Positions 1-13,406 are shown, counted from the first letter of the stretch. The stretch: 64,000 nt of DNA from CAWIJJ01 sp963836405 (GCA_963836405.1 CAWIJL010000017.1:1-64000), one strand, 5' to 3'. Numbers and translations: made by a program. Notes: a model not told the origin generated them from the letters alone.

Positions 1-2
1 AA

Positions 3-118
3 CCGGGCGACTTCCTACTCTCCCACACAGTTGCCCGTGCAGTACCATCGGGGCTGAGGAGCTTAACTACCGTGTTCGGGATGGGAACGGGTGGGTCCTC
101 CTCGCTACGGTCACCCAG
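3..118 (-). rRNA. rrf: 5S ribosomal RNA
   Basis: The reverse complement reads as a 5S rRNA, with the conserved CCGAACACGG and GGGAGAGTAGG segments. Its two ends (CTGGGTGAC and GTCGCCCGG) pair into the closing stem. It is the last gene of a minus-strand rRNA operon, about 90 bases after 23S. Ends are estimated from the terminal stem, accurate to a few bases. Confidence 0.93.
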
Positions 119-206
119 AAAGGGGATGACAACGAGTTCAGAACGATTGACGGGGAAAAACGGGGGAAAGCAGCGCTCACGGCGGTGTGTGCGCAGTAGA
201 GTTTTA

Positions 207-3167
<2,961 letters not shown>

Positions 3168-3304
3168 TAAAATCTACTTCGCACACAACACCCGGACATC
3201 CCTCTTCAGGTCTGCCCGCGTTCAGGTGGCGCTACTTTCTCGCGCTTACACTTAAAAAACTTGTGTTTTGTTTATGCCCGTCAATCATTCAGTTGTCAAA
3301 GATC

Positions 3305-3400
3305 GAAAAAGCTTTTAGCTCTTAACTCTTGGCTATCAGCTTTCAGCGAAAACCTCTCAGCCACTCCGGCTGAAAGGCGATCGCTGACCGCTGACCGCTT
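3305..3400. repeat. Palindromic spacer repeat, 23S/tRNA-Ile interval
   Basis: This interval is filled by ggctatcagctttcagc on the left and a diverged complement (gcgatcgctgaccgctgacc) on the right, around a short cagccactccggctg hairpin. It has the same vocabulary as the 23S insertion and the other spacer copies. No coding potential is seen. Confidence 0.6.
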
Positions 3401-3406
3401 GTTTCT

Positions 3407-3483
3407 TGGTGGGCCTGGGTGGAATTGAACCACCGACCTCACCCTTATCAGGGGTGCGCTCTAGCCATCTGAGCTACAGGCCC
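3407..3483 (-). tRNA. tRNA-Ile (GAT)
   Basis: The reverse complement folds as a standard 77-nt tRNA. It has the acceptor GGGCCTG paired with CAGGCCC, a D-arm TAGCTCAGATGGCTAGAGC, an anticodon loop CTGATAA with GAT, a T-arm GGTTCAATTCC, and an encoded 3' CCA. The 16S - tRNA-Ala - tRNA-Ile - 23S order (in transcription direction) is the reverse of the commonest Ile-Ala order. Confidence 0.96.
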
Positions 3484-3561
3484 GGAAGCTGTCAGCTATC
3501 GGCTATCAGCTTAAAACATCCGGCTATCCACTGCCTGTACCGCAATTCGCCCACCGCTATC
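3484..3561. repeat. Palindromic spacer repeat, tRNA-Ile/tRNA-Ala interval
   Basis: This short interval between the two tRNA genes starts with agctgtcagctatcggctat, the same unit as in the 23S insertion. The matching right arm is degenerate. Nothing else is recognisable. Confidence 0.5.
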
Positions 3562-3637
3562 TGGTGGAGCTGGTCGGGATCGAACCGGCGACCTCCTGAG
3601 TGCAAATCAGGCGCTCTCCCAGCTGAGCTACAGCCCC
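3562..3637 (-). tRNA. tRNA-Ala (TGC)
   Basis: The reverse complement folds as a 76-nt tRNA. It has the acceptor GGGGCTG paired with CAGCTCC, the anticodon loop TTTGCAC with TGC, a T-arm GGTTCGATCCC and an encoded CCA. It lies in the rRNA spacer next to 16S. Confidence 0.96.
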
Positions 3638-3715
3638 TTCAGCTATCGGCTATCGGCTCTCAGCTCAACCGTACTCCGGTTTGAGCCGATCGCCGACCGC
3701 CGACTGCCTTTTTCA
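3638..3715. repeat. Palindromic spacer repeat, tRNA-Ala/16S interval
   Basis: Left arm agctatcggctatcggctct; inner hairpin ctcaaccgtactccggtttgag; right arm gccgatcgccgaccgccgac. This is the cleanest copy of the family, with complementary arms flanking a central stem. Confidence 0.6.
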
Positions 3716-3920
3716 ATCGAGGCCAGTTGGATGCAGAGACCACGGGTCCAGCCCATGGCCGTTTCGAAAATCTCTTGGAAATTCAAGTGGAGATACGGAG
3801 CGGGCTCACCAAGTCCCCCGAAGGAAACCTGGCGGTTTGGAGTGGAACGGCTGTTTCCTACTGTCGGCCCCCGGGTACACCCACAGGGACATCTTTTCGG
3901 AAACTCCACCCACGTTCTCT

Positions 3921-5426
<1,506 letters not shown>

Positions 5427-5478
5427 AATGTAGAGTTTCAATCGTTCGCTCCGCTTTACTCAAACTTCTGACGAGTTC

Positions 5479-5506
5479 TTCTTACTGCATCCAACCAGAT
5501 TGTCAA
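5479..5506 (-). promoter_or_regulatory. Candidate rRNA operon promoter
   Basis: On the minus strand a perfect -35 box TTGACA (5501-5506) is followed after 16 bases by TAAGAA (5479-5484), about 50 bases before the 16S 5' end. The -10 is weak. The position fits an rrn promoter, but no UP element or second promoter could be established. Confidence 0.45.
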
Positions 5507-6479
5507 TGATCTGCGCCGCCCGCACGGGACATCGTAATACCCCGGCCAACGGCAGGCCTCGAAACTTGCCCGGCACAAACCTGCCCGCAAGGCAGATACG
5601 ACCGGGATGAACTTTAGAATTTTGAAAAGAACCAAACAGGAAGGCCGTATTCCGCTTCGTCCGGTGGCCCGAACGAAGTTTTGTTACCATTCCTTACAAA
5701 GGACCGAACCTGCTTTGTGAATCATCGCTGCATGACGGCCAGCCCTTCAGGGCAAGCTACGCCAGCGATCCTCAATTCAGCGACTCGTTCAGAATAACAT
5801 TCGCGTTGCAGATTGGCAAGAGCTTTCTGAGTGAAAGACATGAGAGCTATGTAAGCATCTGGAAGATATGGAGTTATCGCGCAAGATCGACAGGCGGGAA
5901 GGGGCAGGAGGCGTGTGGGCGGGCAGAATCGGTTGCTTTTAGCCGGTATTTTTTGCGGCGTAATCTGTTGTTTTCTCACTTTCCACATGCTTGCTAGGCA
6001 TTTTAGCCTGGCGAATTTGTATTTTTCCGCGCCGGAACGGAGCCGGGGCAGCAAGGAATCGATTCCTTTTCCTCTCGAAGGAGGAGCAGCATGCCGCTGT
6101 GGCCGCCTGGCGACGTTGACTGCACGGTGTCCGGGATTATCGTAGCCCCCTCAAGGTATGTGGGCTCCCGCGTGGAGTACCGAACGGGTTGCAACTCGGC
6201 GAACGAGCAACTCTTTTCGCTTACAGGATTAGCATGGCGACCGCGCCGACCGGCAGGGCAATCCAGCTAACCCGTTGCAGGGACGTGGAAAATTATTCCG
6301 AATCCGGTGTGAACGAAAACCGGCCAATCTTGAAGTGCCGGCTTGCCGCAGGCGATGTCTTTTTCTTTCAGTAGCTTCTGATATAAGGTGCAAAGGCCCG
6401 GGGCCGAGCAATACCTTGGCGGGTGACCCGGTGCGGGCCTTTGCGCCCGATGATCGTATTTATCCCACGAGCTGGGCTG
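5507..6479. other. Long intergenic region without a recognisable gene
   Basis: About 970 bases between the rRNA promoter and the transposase remnant. Reading frames here are short and overlap on both strands without family resemblance. The only hint of a gene is a 59-codon frame at 6091-6270, listed separately. No tRNA, clear terminator or transposon end was found. Confidence 0.5.
6091..6270 (+). other. Possible small ORF with a strong ribosome-binding site
   Basis: An ATG at 6091 follows gaaggaggagcagc, an excellent Shine-Dalgarno at good spacing, and the frame runs 59 codons to a TAA. The predicted peptide (starting MPLWPPGDVD) matches no family I know. It could be a chance frame or a remnant; the only support is the ribosome-binding site. 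Confidence 0.2.
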
Positions 6480-6932
6480 CCGAGCAACCCCCAACCGGCG
6501 GATGGACAGATCCCGATCTCCGCCGTGCTGTCCTCCGCCTCCTTGCGTGATTCGCAAGTAGCCATTCCCTTAGCCACGATGAACACGCAACGGGTCACCT
6601 ATCTATATGAGTTAATGGATTCGGCTTACGACGCGGATCACATTCATCAGCAGAGCCGCAGCCTGGGGCACGTGCCGATTATCGATCCGCACCCCCGCCG
6701 GAGGCAACCCGAACCGTTCTCGCCCGCGGGTGCGGCGCAATTAAATCCGGCACAGCAGGACCGCTACCGGGAACGCACTATGGTGGAGCGCGTCAACGCG
6801 CGGCTCAAGGATGAGTTCGGCGGCCGGAACATTCGCGTTCGGGGAGCAGCCAAAGTGATGACACACCTGATGTTCGGAATCCTGGCATTGACGGCAGATC
6901 AGCTACTCCGAATGGTTGTGAGGAGGGTATGA
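6480..6932 (+). pseudogene. Transposase, C-terminal remnant
   Basis: The frame ending at 6932 reads as the C-terminal half of a DDE-type transposase. It contains ADGQIPISAVLSSASLRDS, the IPLATM / LYELMDSAYDADHI block, then RYRERTMVERVNARLKDEFG and a hydrophobic tail (HLMFGILALTADQLLRM). The region before about 6480 has no matching N-terminal half in any frame, so the element is truncated. No inverted repeats could be identified. It sits between the rRNA operon and fliF, and probably marks an old rearrangement point. Confidence 0.75.
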
Positions 6933-7206
6933 ATACCACCACGGAAATTTGAAATATTGCTTCAGGTCCACGTGGGAAGCGTGTGCCCGAAAAACGACGA
7001 GGTACACAATATGTGAGCGAATTCGATGGTAACGCCCTACCTGTAGGCACGTAGGGCTCCAAAACTCAGCCGGAAGAAGAGGCCCACGAAAAAGATTTAC
7101 CCGGTTTGAATTGAGTTCTGCAAGTGAGTCACGCGTGACCACCCCTCACGTGAACCGGCCGCACTGCCGATGGATACTTTGACCGCACCGCTCGGCGGCG
7201 AGGCAA
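6933..7206. other. Intergenic region before fliF
   Basis: About 270 bases with no plausible gene. No convincing sigma-28 or sigma-54 flagellar promoter was recognised. There is a cacgcgtga/tcacgtga palindrome-like patch near 7132-7154, and gaggcaaATG before fliF. Confidence 0.4.
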
Positions 7207-8892
7207 ATGAAAAGAATTCTGGCCAATCTTTCGATCCGGCAGAGGGTCAGCATCGCGGTGGTAGCGGCCCTTTTCGGTGGAGGGCTTTACTACTTCGTCC
7301 AGCGCCAGCGCGAGGCGGACTTCAAGCCCCTGTTCACCGGCGTAGCCGCCGAGGACGCGGCGTCCATCGTGCAGAAGCTGAAAGAGGCCGGAGTTCAATA
7401 CCGGCTTCCGGACGAAGGCGGCGCGGTACTGGTGCCGTCCGCGCGGCTTGCCGAGTTACGGCTGACGATGGCCGCGGCCGGCCTGCCGAAGACCGGACGG
7501 ATCGGGTTCGAGCTGTTCGACAAAACCAATCTGGGAGCGACGGAATTTACCGAACAGGTGAACTTCCGGCGCGCGTTGGAAGGCGAACTGGAACGCTCGG
7601 TGATGTCGCTCGACGAGGTGGAACAGGCCCGCGTGCACGTCACCTTCCTAAAGGATTCGGTTTTTCTCGATTCGAGACAACCAGCCAAGGCGAGCGTCGT
7701 AGTGGGGATCCGCGCGGGCGCGCGGCTGTCTACGCAAAGCATTGTGGCCATTGAGCACCTGTTGGCCAGCGCCGTGGAAGGGCTGTCGCCGGATGCGGTG
7801 ACGGTGGTCGATACGCAGGGGCATCTGCTCGGCCGGCCGAAAGCCGCGGGGACGCTCGAAGGGCCGGAACTCTCCGAAGCAGGGCTCGATTACCGGCACA
7901 AAATCGAGGCGGACCTGGTCGCGAAAATCAATTCTACGCTCGAACCGCTGCTCGGAGCCGAGAAGTTCCGCGCTGGGGTTTCCGTCGATTGCGATTTCAC
8001 GGGGGGCGAACAGAGCGAGGAAACCTTCGATCCAACCAAATCCGTGATGGTCAATTCGCAGCGCACGGAAGACAGCAGCGGATCGACGAGTGCGAACGGC
8101 GTGCCGGGGACGGCCTCCTCCCTGCCGCGGCCCACATCGCGTCCCGGATCGGCCGGGAAAACAGTTCTGCGAAGCAACGAGAGCATCACCTACCAAAACA
8201 GCCGCATCGTGAAGACCACCCGCCTGCCGGCGGGTTCCATCCGCAAAATTTCTGCCGCGGTGCTGGTAGACCAGGAATTGGAGTGGCACCAGGAGAAAGG
8301 GAGCTTTCAGCGGGTCCTGGTTCCTCCCACGCCGGAGAAGCTGAAGATCATTCGGGACCTTGTCTCGGGCGTCACCGGCTTCAATCCGGACCGGGGAGAC
8401 CAACTGGTGGTCGAGACTCAGCCATTTGAGAGCACGCTGGCCATTCAACCGCCTCCGGTCGCACGCCCTCCCGCGCCGCCGGCCAAGGCGCCGGTTCCCT
8501 TCGGGTTGAAACTGCCGCAGGACAGGAAAGGCTGGATCATCGTCGGCTCGTCCGCGGGTGGAGCGGTGCTCCTGCTCGCCGTCCTGTTCCTTTTGCTTCG
8601 GAAACGGAAAAAGCGCTCCGTGAAGGTCGAGTCTCAAGGGGCGATCGCAGCGGGAGAGCAGAAAGCGGGCACCGAAGGAATCGAGGAGACGATCGAGGCC
8701 AAACTTGCCCAGCGGGATGCGTTGCAGCAGAAGCTCGAAGAGAAGGCGCTGCACTCTTTGAAGCTGGCGCCGGTGATCACCAAAACGTCGGAAGTGCTGG
8801 CGAAACACTTGCGGGAGAAGGTCGCCAAAGAGCCGGAGGTCTCGGCGCAGATTCTGCGGGCGTGGATTCGTGAAGAGGATCCCGATGCCTGA
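7207..8892 (+). CDS. fliF: Flagellar M-ring protein FliF
   Basis: FliF forms the inner-membrane MS ring of the flagellar basal body and houses the type III export gate. The 561-residue protein has the family layout. There is an N-terminal membrane segment at about 14-32 (ISIAVVAALFGGGLYYFV) and ring-building domains with the FRRALEGELERSVMSLDEVEQ stretch split around residue 120. A low-complexity Ser/Pro loop lies near 295-320. A second membrane segment (about 441-463) is followed by an RKRKKR stop-transfer. The cytoplasmic tail ends in EVSAQILRAWIREED, the usual FliG-binding end. It heads fliFGHIJ. The flgBC-fliE genes that often precede it are absent here. Confidence 0.96.
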   Translation: MKRILANLSIRQRVSIAVVAALFGGGLYYFVQRQREADFKPLFTGVAAEDAASIVQKLKEAGVQYRLPDEGGAVLVPSARLAELRLTMAAAGLPKTGRIGFELFDKTNLGATEFTEQVNFRRALEGELERSVMSLDEVEQARVHVTFLKDSVFLDSRQPAKASVVVGIRAGARLSTQSIVAIEHLLASAVEGLSPDAVTVVDTQGHLLGRPKAAGTLEGPELSEAGLDYRHKIEADLVAKINSTLEPLLGAEKFRAGVSVDCDFTGGEQSEETFDPTKSVMVNSQRTEDSSGSTSANGVPGTASSLPRPTSRPGSAGKTVLRSNESITYQNSRIVKTTRLPAGSIRKISAAVLVDQELEWHQEKGSFQRVLVPPTPEKLKIIRDLVSGVTGFNPDRGDQLVVETQPFESTLAIQPPPVARPPAPPAKAPVPFGLKLPQDRKGWIIVGSSAGGAVLLLAVLFLLLRKRKKRSVKVESQGAIAAGEQKAGTEGIEETIEAKLAQRDALQQKLEEKALHSLKLAPVITKTSEVLAKHLREKVAKEPEVSAQILRAWIREEDPDA

Positions 8893-8907
8893 GCTCGGAG
8901 CGAACCG

Positions 8908-9942
8908 ATGATCCTGAACACGACCAAGGCTGAAGGCGAAAACCTTCCCGGGCTGCGCAAGGCAGCCATGCTGTTGATTGTGCTGGGCGAGCAATCGAGC
9001 GCGGACTTGTTGCCGCAACTCGGCGAGGACGACGTCCAGAAGGTCAGCCGCGAGGTGGCCAAGATCACAGCCATTTCCGCGGAACAGGCCGAAATCGTCC
9101 TGAACGAGTTCAATCATATTTCGACGGCGGGCGACTACGTGGCCCGCGGTGGCATCGAGTATGCCCGCAAGCTTTTGATGCGCGCGTTCAGTCCGGACCA
9201 GGCGAAGAAGCTGCTCGACCGGCTGACGAAGGCGCTGGGCGCCGAGGCGGCATCATTCGACGCCATTCAGAAGGCGGATCCGCAACAGCTCGCCAAGTTC
9301 ATTCACAACGAGCATCCGCAAACTATTGCGCTGGTCCTCTCCCATCTGAATTCCTCGCAAGCTGCGGCGCTGCTCTCCTCGCTGCCCGCGGGACTGCGGG
9401 CGGACGTCTCGCTCCGGATGGCCAACCTGGACCGGATCTCTCCCGACATCATCCTGAAGATCGCCAGCGTGATCGGGCAGAAGCTGAAGGCACTGGGCGA
9501 ATTCAGCCGGGAATCCTACGGAGGCGTGCGCGCGGTGGCGGAGGTACTGAACCGTCTCGATTCCGCTTCCAGCCGGGAAATACTCGACCATATCGAACAG
9601 CAGGACACCAATGTGGCGCAAACCATTCGCCACCTCATGTTTGTTTTCGAGGATCTTCTGCTGATCGATCCGCTGGGCCTGAAGGAGGTACTCGCAAAGG
9701 TGGATCGCAAGCTGCTGACAGTGGCGCTCAAGGGCACCAGCGAGCAACTGCGGAACAACATCCTGGGCTGCCTCTCGCAGCGCGGCGCGGACATGCTGAA
9801 AGAGGACATGGAAGCGCTCGGCCCGGTGAAGATCAAGGAAGTGGAGGCTGCGCAGCAGCAGATCATCTCGGTTGTGCGGCAGCTCGAATCGGAGGGCGTG
9901 GTGAGCCTGAAGGGAACGGTCGGCGAGCAGTATGTCGTCTAG
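8908..9942 (+). CDS. fliG: Flagellar motor switch protein FliG
   Basis: FliG links the MS ring to the C-ring and contacts the stator to generate torque. The 344-residue length is typical. The N-terminal domain begins LRKAAMLLIVLGEQSS. The middle domain carries the EHPQT motif (FIHNEHPQTIALVLSHL, near 131). The C-terminal domain has the charged torque helix region (LAKVDRKLLTVALKGTSEQL, then LSQRGADMLKEDME). It starts 15 bases after fliF and overlaps fliH by 11 bases, indicating one transcript. Confidence 0.96.
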   Translation: MILNTTKAEGENLPGLRKAAMLLIVLGEQSSADLLPQLGEDDVQKVSREVAKITAISAEQAEIVLNEFNHISTAGDYVARGGIEYARKLLMRAFSPDQAKKLLDRLTKALGAEAASFDAIQKADPQQLAKFIHNEHPQTIALVLSHLNSSQAAALLSSLPAGLRADVSLRMANLDRISPDIILKIASVIGQKLKALGEFSRESYGGVRAVAEVLNRLDSASSREILDHIEQQDTNVAQTIRHLMFVFEDLLLIDPLGLKEVLAKVDRKLLTVALKGTSEQLRNNILGCLSQRGADMLKEDMEALGPVKIKEVEAAQQQIISVVRQLESEGVVSLKGTVGEQYVV

Positions 9943-10591
9943 GATCTTCCGGCCCGACGAAGGGCGGCAGGCCGACACCCTCGCCTGGCGGCAGGTTTCC
10001 GGGCCACATGTTGCGCCCGCGCGAGCGTCGCAGGGTGCGAAGGCGCCCGACCCGGCCTTCCATACGGCGCAGGTGCAACAGCAGATGGAGCAGCGGGTTC
10101 GGGAGGCGCATGCCGCGGGGCTGAGGGAAGGGGAAGCCGCCGGCCGCAGCCGCGCCGTGGCGGAGGTGCAGCCGGTCATCGAGCGGCTGAGCCGCTCGAT
10201 CGACGAAATCGGGCAGCTTCGCGGCAAGCTGAGGCGGGAGGCGGAGGCGGACACGATCAAGCTCGCGATGGCCATTGCCCGGCGCGTCCTGCGGCGCGAA
10301 GTGGCGGTGGATCCGGAGGCGCTCCACGGGCTGGTGCTGGGAGCGCTGGAGCGTTTGCAGTCGCAGGAGATAAGCCGTGTACGCGTGCATCCATCGCACG
10401 CCGGCGCGGTTTCCGAGCAACTGCGCAACCGGGGCAACGGAGGCAACGTGGAAGTAATCGCCGATGGCTCACGCGAGCCGGGGTCGATCGTATTTGAAAC
10501 GCGCCGCGGGAACCTGGACGCCTCGGTCGAATCGCAGTTGCAGGAAATCGAGCGAGGCCTCGCGGATTGCCTCCGGAGGCAGACCGCGTGA
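9932..10591 (+). CDS. fliH: Flagellar assembly protein FliH
   Basis: FliH is the peripheral stator that binds and inhibits the FliI ATPase of the flagellar export apparatus. The 219-residue protein has a variable N-terminus, then a long helical segment rich in Gln, Glu, Ala and Arg (about 50-100). The C-terminal domain contains LAMAIARRVLRREVAVDPEAL and VIADGSREPGSIVFETRRG, a typical FliH/HrpE ending. The start overlaps the fliG end, and the stop overlaps the fliI GTG start by four bases. Confidence 0.92.
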   Translation: MSSRIFRPDEGRQADTLAWRQVSGPHVAPARASQGAKAPDPAFHTAQVQQQMEQRVREAHAAGLREGEAAGRSRAVAEVQPVIERLSRSIDEIGQLRGKLRREAEADTIKLAMAIARRVLRREVAVDPEALHGLVLGALERLQSQEISRVRVHPSHAGAVSEQLRNRGNGGNVEVIADGSREPGSIVFETRRGNLDASVESQLQEIERGLADCLRRQTA

Positions 10592-11952
10592 CACAGCCTA
10601 TTTCCCTGGCTCCCTACCTCTCGGAGATCGAACGCATTTCCCCGCTGCGCTGGAGCGGGGAGGTGACCGAAGTGGTGGGGCTGCTGATCGAATCGTGCGG
10701 GCCGAATGTGGCGATCGGGGACTTCTGCGAAGTGCAAACACCCGGCGGGAGGCGAATCCGCACGCAGGTGATCGGCTTCCGGAACGGACGCGTGCTTTCC
10801 ATGCCGCTCGAGGAGATTGACGGACTGCAACTGGGCGATCCGGTGGGCGCCCGGAGCGAGGATGCCCGCGTGGAAGTGGGTCCGGGGCTGCTGGGGCGGG
10901 TGATCGACGGATTCGGCAAACCTATCGACGGCGGCCCGGCCATCGAAGGCAAGGACGCATACAACCTTTTCGGCACACCGGCCAGCCCGATGGAGCGGGA
11001 ACATATCACGCAACCCCTGGTGACCGGAATCCGCGCGGTGGACGGCTTGCTTCCCTGCGGAAAGGGGCAGCGCATCGGGATTTTTGGCGGCAGCGGCGTC
11101 GGCAAGAGCACGCTGCTCGGGTCCATGTCCCGCAACAATTCGGCCGATGTCACGGTGATCGGCATGATCGGCGAGCGCAACCGCGAGGTGCGCGGATTTC
11201 TCGAGAACGAACTGGGGCCGGAAGGACGCAAACGGTCGGTGGTGGTCTGCGCCACCTCCGAGCGCCCGGCGCCGCTGCGCGTGCGTGCCTGCCTGGTATC
11301 GCTGGCGGTGGCGGAGTACTTTCGCGACCAGGGAGCCAATGTGCTGCTGGTGGTGGATTCGGTGACGCGCCTGGCCATGGCGCAGCGGGAAATCGGACTG
11401 GCGGCCGGGGAGCCACCCAGCCAGAAAGGATACACGCCATCCGTGTTCAACCTGCTCCCGAAGGTCCTCGAACGAGCGGGCAACTTCCGGCGCGGCTCGA
11501 TCACAGGTTTTTTCACGGTGCTGGTGGAGGGCGACGACTTCAACGAGCCGATTTGCGATGCCGTGCGCGGCATTCTGGACGGACACTTTATCCTCTCCCG
11601 CCAGCTCGCGGGCCAGGGCCATTATCCGGCCATCGACATCCTGCATTCGGTCAGCCGTCTGACATCGGCAATCGCGAGCCCGGAGCAGAAGGACGGGGCG
11701 CGCCGCATCCGGCAGGCGCTCTCGGCATACCGGGACGCGGAAGATCTGATTCAGCTTGGCGCTTACGTGGCGGGCACAAATACGGAACTGGATTCGAGCA
11801 TCCGGTTGCGTCCGGAATTAATCGACTTCCTGCGGCAGGACCATATGGCCCATTCTCCGCTGGCCGAAACGCTGGCGCGGATGCGCGATCTGTCGAAACG
11901 GCTGGAGACACCGGGAACGGAAATGACGCCCTCGACCACGGGGAAGAGATGA
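10588..11952 (+). CDS. fliI: Flagellum-specific ATPase FliI
   Basis: FliI is the F1-beta-like ATPase of flagellar protein export. Walker A is GIFGGSGVGKSTL (about 165-177) and Walker B is VLLVVDSVTRLAM. The MIGERNREVRGF segment is typical of the family. I place the start at GTG 10588, behind ggagg at 10574-10578 and overlapping the fliH stop as GTGA; a TTG lies upstream at 10567. This gives 454 residues. The last 37 codons and the stop are the sequence copied several times in the tandem array that follows. Confidence 0.95.
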   Translation: MTQPISLAPYLSEIERISPLRWSGEVTEVVGLLIESCGPNVAIGDFCEVQTPGGRRIRTQVIGFRNGRVLSMPLEEIDGLQLGDPVGARSEDARVEVGPGLLGRVIDGFGKPIDGGPAIEGKDAYNLFGTPASPMEREHITQPLVTGIRAVDGLLPCGKGQRIGIFGGSGVGKSTLLGSMSRNNSADVTVIGMIGERNREVRGFLENELGPEGRKRSVVVCATSERPAPLRVRACLVSLAVAEYFRDQGANVLLVVDSVTRLAMAQREIGLAAGEPPSQKGYTPSVFNLLPKVLERAGNFRRGSITGFFTVLVEGDDFNEPICDAVRGILDGHFILSRQLAGQGHYPAIDILHSVSRLTSAIASPEQKDGARRIRQALSAYRDAEDLIQLGAYVAGTNTELDSSIRLRPELIDFLRQDHMAHSPLAETLARMRDLSKRLETPGTEMTPSTTGKR

Positions 11953-12991
11953 AACGGGGCGCACCGCTTTGCGCCCGTTCGCTCAAGAGCGGGGCAGTGA
12001 TCGGACGGGATAGATCGCGATGACCACTTTTCGATTTCCGCCGGCAGACCATATGGCCCATTCTCCGCTAGCCGAAACGCCGGCGGGGATGCGCGATCTG
12101 TCAAAACGGCTGGAGACACCGGGAACGGAAATGACGCCACCGACCGCGGCGAAGAGATGAGGCGCGATTTGCGGGAACGGCAATGACCACTTTTCGATTT
12201 CCGCCGGCAGGACCACATGGCCGATTCTCCGCAGGCCGAAACGCCGGCGCGGATGCGCGATCTGTCGAAACGGCTGGAGACGCCGGGAACGGAAATGACG
12301 CTTTCGACCAGGGGGAAGAGATGAAACGCGGCCCACGGCTTTGCGCCCGAAGGCTCAAGAGCGAGGCAGTGATCGGACGGGATAGATCGCGATGACCACT
12401 TTTCGATTTCCGCCGGCAGGACCATATGGCCCATTCTCCGGTGCCGAAACGCCGGCGCGGATGCGCGATCTGTCGAAACGGCTGGAGACGCCGGGAACGG
12501 AAATGACGCTTTCGACCAGGGGGAAGAGATGAAACGCGGCCCACGGCTTTGCGCCCGAAGGCTCAAGAGCGAGGCAGTGATCGGACGGGATAGATCGCGA
12601 TGACCACTTTTCGATTTCCGCCGGCAGGACCATATGGCCCATTCTCCGGTGCCGAAACGCTGGCGCGGATGCGCGATCTGTCGAAACGGCTGGAGACACC
12701 GGGAACGGAAATGACGCCTTCGACCGCGGGGAAAAGATGAAACGGGGCGCACCGCTTTGCGCCCGAAGGCTCAAGAGCGAGGCAGTGATCGGACGGGATA
12801 GATCGCGATGACCACTTTTCGATTTCCGCCGGCAGGACCATATGGCCCATTCTCCGTTGGCCGAAACGCTGGCGCGGATGCGCGATCTGTCGAAACGGCT
12901 GGAGGCGCCGGGAACGGAAATGACGCTTTCGGCTGCGGGGAAGAGATGAAACGCGATTTCCGGGAACGGCGATGACCACTTTTCGATTTCC
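11840..12991 (+). repeat. Tandem array of the fliI-end/fliJ-start junction
   Basis: Six copies of the fliI 3' end (from accatatggcc) start at 11840, 12048, 12212, 12421, 12629 and 12837, so periods are 208, 164, 209, 208 and 208 bases. Each is followed by the fliJ start (ATGACCACTTTTCGATTTCC) at 12020, 12183, 12392, 12600, 12808 and finally 12972, which alone leads into full fliJ. The 208-base units carry a spacer with gcccgaaggctcaagagc and gatcggacgggatagatcgc. The 164-base units carry a short gcgattt(g/c)cgggaacggc spacer, as does the real junction. Copies at 12421 and 12629 have lost one base in the FliI frame (ccggtgccgaaac). Every partial FliJ frame runs into FliI sequence in the wrong frame. 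Confidence 0.93.
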
Positions 12992-13406
12992 GCTCGAGAA
13001 GGTCTTGCGATGGCGACACACGCAGCTGGAACTTGAGGAGGCACAATTCCGACGGCAGGCGGCGGAACTGGCGAACCTCGATCGTGCTCTGGCGGAGATC
13101 GAGGCTTCGGCCCTGAGCGCGGAAATGGAACTGCGCGGGCAAGAAGTCGTAACGGGCCGCGACCTGGCTACTTTGGGTGGATACCGGCTGGCGGTGAAAG
13201 AACTCGAAAGGCAGATTTCGCGGCAGCGGGAAGACTGCCGGAAGCTGGTGGCCGAGCGCCAAGCGGCCATGATGGAGGCCCGCCGGCGTTTCCGGCTGCT
13301 CGAGAAACTGAAAGAGCGCCGCCTCGGCGAGTGGGAAAAGGAGCGGGACCGGGAGATGGAAGAGATTGCGTCCGAATCGTTCCTGGCGCGGTGGAGCGGA
13401 CGGTAA
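12972..13406 (+). CDS. fliJ: Flagellar export chaperone FliJ
   Basis: A 144-residue, nearly all-helical protein starting MTTFRFPLEKVLRWRHTQLE, the usual FliJ opening (F-x-L-x-x-V-L-x-x-R). Long charged heptad-like stretches follow throughout, consistent with the antiparallel coiled coil that inserts into the FliI hexamer. It is identified by sequence, length and position after fliI. It is separated from fliI by the junction array, whose copies each repeat its first seven codons. Confidence 0.88.
   Translation: MTTFRFPLEKVLRWRHTQLELEEAQFRRQAAELANLDRALAEIEASALSAEMELRGQEVVTGRDLATLGGYRLAVKELERQISRQREDCRKLVAERQAAMMEARRRFRLLEKLKERRLGEWEKERDREMEEIASESFLARWSGR

Noticed and set aside
6933..7206. Flagellar sigma-28 promoter before fliF.
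   Set aside because: No TAAA-N15-GCCGATAA-like pair was found in the gap.
9253..11646. A 797-codon minus-strand frame opposite fliG-fliI.
   Set aside because: It is antisense to three well-supported genes in a GC-rich genome, where such frames arise freely.
11840..12991. CRISPR-like array, because of regular repeat spacing.
   Set aside because: The unit is 164-209 bases, fully similar throughout, with no unique spacers; it is a gene-junction duplication and no cas genes are present.
11763..13270. Several long minus-strand frames with repeated KSGHRDLSRPI-like units over the fliI/fliJ array.
   Set aside because: They are the antisense of a DNA repeat; the repeated peptide follows from the 208-base DNA period and the sense strand carries fliI and fliJ ends.
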